Positions 8,941 to 15,926 of a stretch of DNA of 64,000 bases are shown here, piece after piece; the stretch's first letter is position 1; every line of letters begins with the position of its first letter. The DNA is taken from assembly GCA_964567485.1 (NCBI GenBank), contig CAZMMX010000007.1:39533-103532 (forward strand), read 5' to 3'. The notes beneath the pieces are model-generated. The model did not search any database. It was not told the origin of the DNA and saw only the letters and a list, made by a program, of their open reading frames with translations. A program made the translations under genes and the position numbers. The DNA comes from UBA1413 sp964567485. GTDB taxonomy: Bacteria; Bacteroidota; Bacteroidia; Bacteroidales; Prolixibacteraceae.

Positions 8941-10046
8941 ATTTTGTTTCCCTGGTCTTTGTTGTTTGGATATTTCTGTTTCTCCTGGCTTCCCGGGTTA
9001 CCACAAACAGATATGCTCCTTACATCCTGGTCCTCTTCGGCCTGGCGTTTATCCTTTACACGGCCCCCCTGGCCGCTCTGGTATTGTTGGGAGAATCGCT
9101 CCTGTGCTATCATACCGTAAGACTCCGTAAACCGGCTAAAGGAATGGTCACACTGCTGTCAGTGTCTCTTATTTTCATGGCCTTTCTTCTGTTCAAAACC
9201 CTGAACGCACAGGGTTCTTTGATTCTACCGTTGGGCATCTCCTATTTTACCTTCCGGTTGATCCATTATGTCGAGGAAGGGTACCGGCAGCGGCTGCGAG
9301 AACATAGTCTGATCGAATTCCTGGCTTATATGACCTTCTTTCCTACTTACCTGGCGGGACCGATCAACCTCTTCCCTGAATTTCTTCTGAACCTTCGGAG
9401 GAGAAGCTGGAAGAGTGCCCAATTTTCGGACGGAATGGAGCGGATGGTGTATGGCTATGCCCAGTTGGTGGTGCTGGGGAATTACGGGGTTAACTATCTT
9501 CTGAAGAACTGGCTGTCTGACAGCCTCTCCGCCACTCAGGGATTTTTTCCTCTGGTGATCCAGTCGGTTTATCTTTGGCTTGACCTCTATATACGGTTTT
9601 CGGCGTACAGCAGCATTGCCATTGGTATAGCCGCCTCGGCAGGGTTTCACGTGCCTGAAAATTTTAATTATCCATACCTGGCCCCTAATATCAGGGAGTT
9701 CTGGAACCGCTGGCATATCTCATTAACCAGTTGGTGTCGTGATTACATCTTCATCCCGGTGGCCGCCATCACCCGGAAACCTTTCATCGCCATCGGGGCC
9801 ACCATGATCACCATTGGAATCTGGCACGAGCTGAGTCTCCGCTATATTTTGTGGGGAGTCTATCACGCAGTGGGGATTTCTGTTTTTGAAAAATATTCGC
9901 GGCTGACCAAAGGAAAACTTCCGCGGAGTAAATTGGCCCTTTATGCGGGAAAAGCTTTCGGCGTGGCCGTTACCCTCGTTTTCGTTATTTTGAGCTTCCC
10001 GGTGACTACGCTGGTGAATAATTTCATCCTTAGTTTGTTCAAATGA
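8937..10046 (+). CDS. MBOAT-family O-acyltransferase (DltB/AlgI-like)
   Basis: About 369 residues with many membrane spans. The MBOAT signature is clear: NFNYPYLAPNIREFWNRWHISLT with His260, then GIWHELSLRYILWGVYHA with His297, matching the two conserved histidines of DltB and AlgI (the usual glycine after the second histidine is a glutamate here). FFPTYLAGPI is the typical upstream stretch. Family members take an acyl group from a cytoplasmic carrier and export it across the membrane. It is shorter than AlgI (about 520) and close to DltB (about 400). It is coupled by ATGA overlaps to the SGNH gene before and the microprotein after. Substrate unknown. Confidence 0.88.
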   Translation: MNFVSLVFVVWIFLFLLASRVTTNRYAPYILVLFGLAFILYTAPLAALVLLGESLLCYHTVRLRKPAKGMVTLLSVSLIFMAFLLFKTLNAQGSLILPLGISYFTFRLIHYVEEGYRQRLREHSLIEFLAYMTFFPTYLAGPINLFPEFLLNLRRRSWKSAQFSDGMERMVYGYAQLVVLGNYGVNYLLKNWLSDSLSATQGFFPLVIQSVYLWLDLYIRFSAYSSIAIGIAASAGFHVPENFNYPYLAPNIREFWNRWHISLTSWCRDYIFIPVAAITRKPFIAIGATMITIGIWHELSLRYILWGVYHAVGISVFEKYSRLTKGKLPRSKLALYAGKAFGVAVTLVFVILSFPVTTLVNNFILSLFK

Positions 10047-10183
10047 CTTACCGCTTCCTTTGTCGATACTTCCGTCCCTGGCTGGCCGGACTGTTCACCG
10101 CCCTGTGGTTTGCCCTTCTTTTGGTCATCATCTTTATCTTTTCGGGGTATAGCGAAGGGGCCTTTGTTTACATTAATTTCTGA
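10043..10183 (+). CDS. DltX-like single-span microprotein
   Basis: A 46-residue reading frame that starts with an ATG overlapping the MBOAT stop (ATGA) and ends 5 bases before the radical SAM gene. The N-terminus is basic (R4, R8, R11), residues about 14-33 are one hydrophobic span, and the C-terminus is GAFVYINF-stop. DltX of Gram-positive dlt operons is about 50 residues, has one span, and ends in an F-[IV]-Y-x-x-F motif that stands outside the membrane; its tyrosine has been proposed as an acyl relay between DltB and DltD. The topology predicted here (basic end inside) puts Tyr43 in the periplasm. Size, topology, motif and operon place all agree, so a DltX role is inferred with fair confidence although the pairing with a Gram-negative locus is unusual. 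Confidence 0.8.
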   Translation: MTYRFLCRYFRPWLAGLFTALWFALLLVIIFIFSGYSEGAFVYINF

Positions 10184-10188
10184 TTCTC

Positions 10189-11148
10189 ATGGGTGACACC
10201 ACCAAAAACAGCCTTTGCCGGCAAAGCTTGCCTTCCTTTCTGAACAGCCGCGAAGGATGGGGAAAACTGTTGGAGATGAAACGTTCCCCATATCCTCATT
10301 TGCATCAGATCGAGCCAACCAATGCCTGCCCCTATAAATGCATCATGTGTCCACGGGGCAAAGAGATGAAACGCTCCATCGGATTTATGAACATGGATCT
10401 GTTTATCAAAGTCATGGATGAAGTGGCGACATTTCCGGAGGAGATCAGAAAAAAGGAAATCGAATTGTTCCATTTTGGAGAATCTTTACTCCATCCGCAA
10501 TTTGCCGAAATGAATGCCTATGCAGCTTCCCACGGATTGAATACCCTGCTCTCCGTGAATGCCATAGAACTGACAGGTCAACTGGCCGGGAAACTGGTCA
10601 GCGGAAATGCCGGGAAAATTGTCGTTTCGCTCGATGGATATGACGCAGAGAGCTTCCTGAAAATCAGGGGCAGGAAAATCGATTATGACCAGGCCATCGA
10701 AAATATCGTTCAGGTATCGGCCATTATTAAGGCACTCAATAGTCCTACAAAACTTCTAGTCAGGATGATTGCCATGAATCTGAATGCCCATATGAAGGAA
10801 TCGTTCCGGAGTTTCTGGCACGAGAAGGGTGTCGAGGTGGAAATTCGTCGTTTTTTCCCCTGGGGGGAGAAGGAAATGGTGGCGCTGGGAGAATACGACA
10901 AGTACCCCCCCTTTATGCCGTGTCCATTTGCCTGGCAGTATGTGGTGGTACAGTGGAATGGAGACGTGGTCGCCTGTTGCCGCGATTACAACGCAGAAAA
11001 CAAAATGGGGAATGTCAATGATGCCACTCTCGTGGAAATATGGAACGGCGAAAAATATAAGACTTTCAGGGAAGAAATGATCAGTGGCGAATACCACAAC
11101 TCCATCTGCCAGCCTTGCATGGATATTTATTATACTGAAAAAAGGTAA
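10189..11148 (+). CDS. radical SAM/SPASM-domain protein
   Basis: About 319 residues. The radical SAM cluster motif C-x3-C-x2-C is in NACPYKCIMCPRG (Cys47, Cys51, Cys54), after a segment typical of the class (HLHQIEPTNAC). The C-terminal SPASM-type cysteines are in MPCPFAW, VACCRDYN and ICQPCMD, with GNVNDATLVEIWNGEKY, the common SPASM connector. Such proteins bind two or more iron-sulfur clusters and modify peptides, sugars or cofactors. The gene starts 5 bases after the DltX-like gene, so it probably belongs to the same operon and may alter the sugar or the transferred group; this is inference. The ATG at 10189 is the first good start. Confidence 0.82.
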   Translation: MGDTTKNSLCRQSLPSFLNSREGWGKLLEMKRSPYPHLHQIEPTNACPYKCIMCPRGKEMKRSIGFMNMDLFIKVMDEVATFPEEIRKKEIELFHFGESLLHPQFAEMNAYAASHGLNTLLSVNAIELTGQLAGKLVSGNAGKIVVSLDGYDAESFLKIRGRKIDYDQAIENIVQVSAIIKALNSPTKLLVRMIAMNLNAHMKESFRSFWHEKGVEVEIRRFFPWGEKEMVALGEYDKYPPFMPCPFAWQYVVVQWNGDVVACCRDYNAENKMGNVNDATLVEIWNGEKYKTFREEMISGEYHNSICQPCMDIYYTEKR

Positions 11149-11157
11149 ACTAATCCT

Positions 11158-11910
11158 ATGAACCGGAGCGTATCCATTATTATTCCCTGTTACAATGCCG
11201 GGGAGAGAATCAGGGAGACCCTGAATTCCGTTTTGAGGCAGACCTACGGCAATTGGGAGGCCATTGTGGTCGATGATTGTTCCACTGACCACTCGGTGGA
11301 GATCGTCAACTCATTTATCAGGAAGGATACAAGATTCAGGCTGATCATTAACGAGAAAAACTCGGGAGGGCCGGCCGAACCGCGAAACCTTGGGTTAGCG
11401 TATGCAAAAGGGGAATACATTGCTTTTCTGGATAGCGACGATATCTGGATGCCTGAGAAACTGACCCTGCAGCTCGGGTTCATGGAACAGAAAGAAGCGC
11501 TGTTGTCTTCTACCTCATACGAACTGATCGACGAAACAGGGAAACCCATGAAAAAGGTGATCCGTTGCCTCCCGGTCCAGAATTACCATAAATTCCTGCG
11601 AAACACCAACATTGGTTTTTCTTCCTCCGTTCTGGCCAGGGAAACCCTGGAGGGAGTATCGTTCCGGAAAATGCCCGTGGCGGAGGATAATCAGTTTTGG
11701 AAAGATGTATTCAGAAAGGGTTACACCATGGTCGGATTGGATGAGGTTTTGATGCAATACAGGGTGCAAAAGAATTCCCTTTCATCCAACAAACTGAAGT
11801 CGGCTGTCCAGATCTGGAAATCTTACCGAAGAACCGAGAAATTCAATTTAATTCCATCGCTGTACTACATTATTTGCTACGCATTTAATGCCATCAAAAA
11901 GCGCATATAG
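11158..11910 (+). CDS. GT2-family glycosyltransferase
   Basis: About 250 residues with the GT-A fold. The opening SVSIIIPCYNAGERIRETL, the nucleotide-binding VVDDCSTDHS, and the metal-binding DSDD in FLDSDDIWMPEK (about residue 93) are classical GT2 features; AEDNQFWKDVF carries the probable catalytic ED. No membrane segment. It starts 9 bases after the radical SAM gene and seems to close the acylation operon. It probably adds a sugar during repeat-unit assembly on undecaprenyl phosphate; donor unknown. Confidence 0.87.
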   Translation: MNRSVSIIIPCYNAGERIRETLNSVLRQTYGNWEAIVVDDCSTDHSVEIVNSFIRKDTRFRLIINEKNSGGPAEPRNLGLAYAKGEYIAFLDSDDIWMPEKLTLQLGFMEQKEALLSSTSYELIDETGKPMKKVIRCLPVQNYHKFLRNTNIGFSSSVLARETLEGVSFRKMPVAEDNQFWKDVFRKGYTMVGLDEVLMQYRVQKNSLSSNKLKSAVQIWKSYRRTEKFNLIPSLYYIICYAFNAIKKRI

Positions 11911-11955
11911 TAAATTTCACAGATATCCCCTTACCTCTTTCCAAAACATGGCCTT

Positions 11956-13044
11956 ATGATTGAATTCTTATATCCTGTCCCTGTTTTTCAGGTCATAGCT
12001 GCCTTTGTGATTGGATTTTTCCTGGTCTACATCTCCATTCCGGTGATTGTCAGGATCTCAGAGCAGAAGAATCTGACCGATGAGCCCAGTGACCGGCGGG
12101 TCAACAAGACTGTCGTTCCCAATCTGGGGGGAGTGGCCATCTTTATCGGGGTTTCCATTGCTGCCCTGCTGAGCCTCCACCAGTTCGAATTCATTGAATT
12201 CCGCTATATCCTGGCCGCTCTGATCATTCTTTTCTTTGTCGGCATAAAGGACGATATCCTGGTTATCGCCCCCGATAAGAAATTCATCGCTCAGATCCTC
12301 TGTGCCCTGATTCTGATTCTCTTTGGGGACATACGTTTCACCAATCTACACTGGATTTTCGGGGTGTATAATATTAATTATTTCTGGAGTCTGATCATCA
12401 GTGTGACGGCCATTGTAGCCATCATCAACGCCATCAACCTGGTTGACGGGATCGATGGCCTGGCAGCGTCTGTTGGGGTGTATGCCGCGGTGATTTTCGG
12501 GACCAAGTTCCTGATTACCGGGAACAGCGCCTACGGGGTCCTCTGCAGTGCCGTGGCCGGAAGCCTGATCGCCTTCCTGTATTTCAACCTCTTCGGAAAA
12601 CAATACAAAATTTTTCTGGGCGACACCGGATCCCTGATCCTGGGACTGCTTATTGCCGTGATGGTCATTCAGTACAATGAGTTCGCACTGAGTTTTCCTT
12701 CCCAGGAAAGAGCATTCTCCCCCATATTCTCCCTGGCCATCCTGGCCACGCCCCTTGCCGACATGATCAGGGTCTTCACCCTTCGTGTGATGAAAGGGAA
12801 ATCCCCTTTTGCTCCCGACATGAACCATATCCACCACCGGTTGCTCCGATTGGGTTATTCCCATCTGAAAAGCACCTTCATCATCCTCTTTTTCAATGGG
12901 CTGATCATCGTTCTGGCCTTCGCCTTCCGCTTCCTCAACAAACACCTGCTGATGGGCCTGCTCATCCTGGTCATCTTCTTCCTTCTGCAACTCCCCGATA
13001 TCCTCCTGAAAAGAAGGTCACTGCGTCAGGATACTCAGCTTTGA
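11956..13044 (+). CDS. undecaprenyl-phosphate sugar-1-phosphate transferase (WecA/TagO/MraY family)
   Basis: About 362 residues, with around ten membrane spans. It would start polysaccharide assembly by moving a HexNAc-1-phosphate from UDP-sugar to undecaprenyl phosphate. Family motifs are present: VVPNLGGVAIF, GIKDDILVIAP (the DD pair, about residue 97), NLVDGIDGL, GDTGSLILG and the HIHHRLL cytoplasmic loop that separates WecA/TagO-type from MraY. The sugar is likely GlcNAc or a close relative, by family. Its stop codon lies inside the first copy of the 117-bp repeat. A strong terminator sits about 270 bases downstream. Confidence 0.88.
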   Translation: MIEFLYPVPVFQVIAAFVIGFFLVYISIPVIVRISEQKNLTDEPSDRRVNKTVVPNLGGVAIFIGVSIAALLSLHQFEFIEFRYILAALIILFFVGIKDDILVIAPDKKFIAQILCALILILFGDIRFTNLHWIFGVYNINYFWSLIISVTAIVAIINAINLVDGIDGLAASVGVYAAVIFGTKFLITGNSAYGVLCSAVAGSLIAFLYFNLFGKQYKIFLGDTGSLILGLLIAVMVIQYNEFALSFPSQERAFSPIFSLAILATPLADMIRVFTLRVMKGKSPFAPDMNHIHHRLLRLGYSHLKSTFIILFFNGLIIVLAFAFRFLNKHLLMGLLILVIFFLLQLPDILLKRRSLRQDTQL

Positions 13045-13157
13045 ATTCCGGTGAGCGCATTCCCCGTCGGCTCTGCCGCGGGGTAAGCGAACAACGCAAT
13101 AAGGAAGTCCTTGACGGAATCGGATTCCTCGCCGGCTCTGCCGCGAGGAGCTTCAAT
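13041..13157. repeat. 117-bp dispersed repeat, copy A (two hairpins)
   Basis: This segment matches 15761-15877 over 117 bp, in the same orientation, with only about a dozen differences clustered near the middle. Each copy has two small hairpins, CCCCG-(12)-CGGGG at 13062-13083 and CCTCG-(12)-CGAGG at 13127-13148, sharing the loop core CGGCTCTGCCG. The stem bases change in a pair-preserving way between the two hairpins. It includes the stop codon of the WecA-like gene. It resembles REP-type intergenic elements in design; a mobilising gene is not in the window. Confidence 0.85.
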
Positions 13158-13169
13158 CCCCTGGAATAT

Positions 13170-13268
13170 GGGGAGTGGTCCCCCGCGTGAATTGGGGGAG
13201 CGGCCCACCGGGCGAACAGGGGGAATGCCCTCCCGGTGAAGATGGGGAATGCCCTCCGATAGCACTGC
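13170..13268. repeat. degenerate 25-bp G-rich tandem repeat
   Basis: Four degenerate units begin with GGGGA at 13170, 13195, 13220 and 13244 (period 25, 25, 24), each with a CCC run about ten bases later. Together with the 117-bp repeat before it and the terminator after it, this accounts for the 322-base stretch without a gene between the WecA-like gene and gmd. Confidence 0.6.
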
Positions 13269-13316
13269 TCCCCATGTTATGGTGCTCCCATCATTCCGGA
13301 ACAGTTAAATCGAAAG

Positions 13317-13357
13317 AAAAGTGGTAAATTGCATTCTGTAATTTACCACTTTTTTTT
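13317..13357 (+). terminator. strong intrinsic terminator or attenuator immediately before gmd
   Basis: A perfect 14-bp stem (AAAAGTGGTAAATT at 13317-13330 with AATTTACCACTTTT at 13340-13353) around a 9-base loop is followed by an unbroken T-run to 13357. The gmd ATG is at 13367, only 9 bases later. It may end the upstream operon, or act as an attenuator because no room is left for a promoter and leader between it and gmd. Confidence 0.8.
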
Positions 13358-13366
13358 ATCTGAATC

Positions 13367-14596
13367 ATGACTGCAAAAACAGCCTTAATCACCGGGGTCA
13401 CAGGCCAGGATGGGGCTTACCTGAGTGAGTTCCTCCTGAAAAAAGGGTACACGGTACACGGACTGAAGCGGCGTTCTTCGCTTTTCAATACCGAGAGAAT
13501 CGACCATATCTACCAGGATCCGCACGTCGAGAACCGGAATTTCACCCTCCACTACGGCGATATGACCGATTCGATGAACCTCACGCGCATCATCCAGGAG
13601 GTACAGCCCGACGAGATCTATAACCTGGCGGCCATGAGCCACGTAAAGGTGAGCTTCGACACCCCCGAATATGTGGCCAATGCCGACGGGGTGGGGACCC
13701 TCAGACTGCTCGAAGCGGTCAGGCTGCTGGGGCTCACGGGCAAAACCCGGGTCTACCAGGCTTCCACCAGTGAACTCTACGGAAAGGTCAGGGAGGTTCC
13801 CCAGAAGGAGACCACCCCCTTTTACCCCCGTTCTCCCTACGGGGTGGCCAAGCTCTATGCTTACTGGATCACCGTCCACTACCGTGAGGCCTACGGTTTG
13901 CACGCCAGCAACGGCATCCTCTTCAACCATGAAAGTCCGGTCAGGGGCGAGACTTTCGTCACCCGGAAGGTCACCCGGGCCCTCTCGCGTATCGCCATGG
14001 GCATGCAGGAGATGTTCTACATCGGCAACCTCTCGAGCCGTCGCGACTGGGGCCATGCCAAGGATTATGTGCGGGCCATGTACCTGATCCTGCAGCAGGA
14101 GGAACCCGACGATTACGTAATCGCCACAGGCATTACCACCTCTATCAGGGAATTTATCGTCAGGGCCGCTGCGGAAATAGGCCTCGAAGTGCTCTTCCGC
14201 GGTGAGGGCATTGAGGAGAAGGGCTTTGTTGTGGGAGTAGATGAAGCGCAGTTCTCCGAAAAAGTGGGTTCGAAATTCCTGCCGGGTATTTTAACCCGGG
14301 TCTCCAAGTCTCTTACTCCCTCCCTCTCTCAGTCACTTAGTCCCTCTGTCTCTCAATCTCACACTCCCTTTTCCCCCATTTCCCCTATCGTGGCCGTCGA
14401 TGCCGCCTATTTCAGGCCTACGGAAGTCGACCTGCTCATCGGCGATCCCACCAAAGCCCACGAAAAACTAGGGTGGATCCCCGAATATGACCTCGACGGA
14501 CTCATCAGGGAGATGATGGAGGGCGACGTGAAACTGATGCAGCGGGAGAGCTACCTGAAGGAGGGTGGATTCCGCACATTAAATTACTTTGAGTAA
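13367..14596 (+). CDS. gmd: GDP-mannose 4,6-dehydratase with low-complexity insert
   Basis: Converts GDP-D-mannose to GDP-4-keto-6-deoxymannose in the cytoplasm, the first step to GDP-L-fucose. The short-chain dehydrogenase pattern is clear: GVTGQDGAYLSEFLL binds NADP, STSELYG and YGVAKLYAYW (Tyr-x3-Lys) form the active site, and FNHESPVRGETFVTRK and YFRPTEVDLLIGD are Gmd signatures. At 409 residues it is 30-40 longer than usual Gmd because residues about 310-342 are a Ser/Pro/Gln-rich stretch (with SLSQSLSPSVSQS) between conserved blocks. The start follows a strong terminator by 9 bases. fcl follows 11 bases after its stop. The pair is flanked by direct repeats. Confidence 0.93.
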   Translation: MTAKTALITGVTGQDGAYLSEFLLKKGYTVHGLKRRSSLFNTERIDHIYQDPHVENRNFTLHYGDMTDSMNLTRIIQEVQPDEIYNLAAMSHVKVSFDTPEYVANADGVGTLRLLEAVRLLGLTGKTRVYQASTSELYGKVREVPQKETTPFYPRSPYGVAKLYAYWITVHYREAYGLHASNGILFNHESPVRGETFVTRKVTRALSRIAMGMQEMFYIGNLSSRRDWGHAKDYVRAMYLILQQEEPDDYVIATGITTSIREFIVRAAAEIGLEVLFRGEGIEEKGFVVGVDEAQFSEKVGSKFLPGILTRVSKSLTPSLSQSLSPSVSQSHTPFSPISPIVAVDAAYFRPTEVDLLIGDPTKAHEKLGWIPEYDLDGLIREMMEGDVKLMQRESYLKEGGFRTLNYFE

Positions 14597-14607
14597 GGAA
14601 TGAAGTG

Positions 14608-15723
14608 ATGGAAAAGAACAGTAAAATATATGTGGCCGGTCACCGCGGACTGGTGGGCTCTGCCATATGGAACAACCTCCTCTCGAAGGGCTATTCGCGG
14701 CTCATCGGGCACACCATCGATGAACTGGACCTCCTCGACCAGCGAGCGGTAAACCGTTTTTTCGCGGAAGAAAAACCCGAATATGTCATCCTGGCCGCCG
14801 CCAAAGTGGGGGGCATCGTGGCCAACAATACCTATCGCGGACAGTTCATCTACGAAAACCTGCAGATCCAGAACAACGTAATCCACCATGCCTGGCTCCA
14901 CGGGGTGAAAAAATTGCTATTCCTGGGCTCCACCTGCATCTACCCGCGGGAAGCCCCCCAACCCATGAAGGAGAACAGCCTTCTAACCGGCCCCCTCGAG
15001 TATACCAACGAGCCCTATGCCATGGCCAAAATCGCCGGACTCAAACTATGCGAGAGCTACAACCTTCAGTATGGAACCGATTTCATCGCGGTGATGCCAA
15101 CCAACCTCTATGGCCCCAACGATAACTTCGACCTCGAAAAGGCCCATGTGCTGCCGGCCCTTCTGCGCCGGATCACCCTCGCCAAATGGCTGGAAACGGG
15201 AGAGTGGCAGGCCATCAGACACGATCTGGACAAGCGCCCGGTGGGAGGTGTTACCGGACAAAATCCCGAAGGTGAGATCCTTCGGGTGCTGCACAATTAT
15301 GGAATTAAAAGAGAAAAGTCAGCAGTCGGTCAGGCGAAAGACACGGTCGTGGTGGAAATCTGGGGAACAGGCACGCCGATGCGGGAGTTCCTCTGGAGTG
15401 AGGAGATGGCCGATGCCTGCGTCTTTGTGCTGGAAAACGTGAGCTTCCGCGATCTGGTCGGTATCACCAACCCCGAAAAGGGAGAAATCAGAAACGTCCA
15501 CCTCAATATCGGCACAGGAAAGGAGATCTCCATCAGGGAACTGGCATTCCTGCTAAAGGAAACCCTCGGTTTCAGGGGCAGTCTGGCCTTCGACCCGTCA
15601 AAACCCGACGGTACCCTGCGGAAACTCACCGACCCGTCGAAGCTGCATGCCCTGGGATGGCATCATAAAGTGGAGATCGAAGAAGGCATCCGAAGGCTGG
15701 CGGAGTGGTACTTAACTCACTAA
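14608..15723 (+). CDS. fcl: GDP-L-fucose synthase
   Basis: NADPH-dependent epimerase/reductase that turns GDP-4-keto-6-deoxymannose into GDP-L-fucose. Visible are GHRGLVGSAIW (Rossmann loop), AAAKVGGI, GSTCIYPREAPQPM and YAMAKIAGLKLCESYN with the catalytic Tyr-x3-Lys, and NLYGPNDNFDLEKAHVLPALLRR. At about 371 residues it has the extra segment (about 200-250) common in Bacteroidota versions, longer than the 310-320 of the enterobacterial form. The ATG at 14608 is preferred to a GTG one codon before. It directly follows gmd; together they supply GDP-fucose for the polysaccharide. Confidence 0.93.
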   Translation: MEKNSKIYVAGHRGLVGSAIWNNLLSKGYSRLIGHTIDELDLLDQRAVNRFFAEEKPEYVILAAAKVGGIVANNTYRGQFIYENLQIQNNVIHHAWLHGVKKLLFLGSTCIYPREAPQPMKENSLLTGPLEYTNEPYAMAKIAGLKLCESYNLQYGTDFIAVMPTNLYGPNDNFDLEKAHVLPALLRRITLAKWLETGEWQAIRHDLDKRPVGGVTGQNPEGEILRVLHNYGIKREKSAVGQAKDTVVVEIWGTGTPMREFLWSEEMADACVFVLENVSFRDLVGITNPEKGEIRNVHLNIGTGKEISIRELAFLLKETLGFRGSLAFDPSKPDGTLRKLTDPSKLHALGWHHKVEIEEGIRRLAEWYLTH

Positions 15724-15760
15724 TATGATATTACTTTTTCTCAGAATGAGATCCGGGATT

Positions 15761-15877
15761 TTGAATTCCGGTGAGCGCATTCCCCGCCGGCTCTGCCGCG
15801 GGGTGAGCGAACAAGACACTAAAGAATGCCTTGACGGAATCGGATTCCTCGCCGGCTCTGCCGCGAGGAGGTTCAAT
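15761..15877. repeat. 117-bp dispersed repeat, copy B
   Basis: Second copy, in direct orientation and in the same register as 13041-13157 (offset 2720). The hairpins are at 15782-15803 (CCCCG/CGGGG) and 15847-15868 (CCTCG/CGAGG). It lies in the 203 bases between fcl and the next gene, so that gmd-fcl is bracketed by copies A and B. Confidence 0.85.
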
Positions 15878-15926
15878 CAAGCCAGAGCGGTAACTGCTAT
15901 AAACCATATTTGAGTAACAATTCTAT

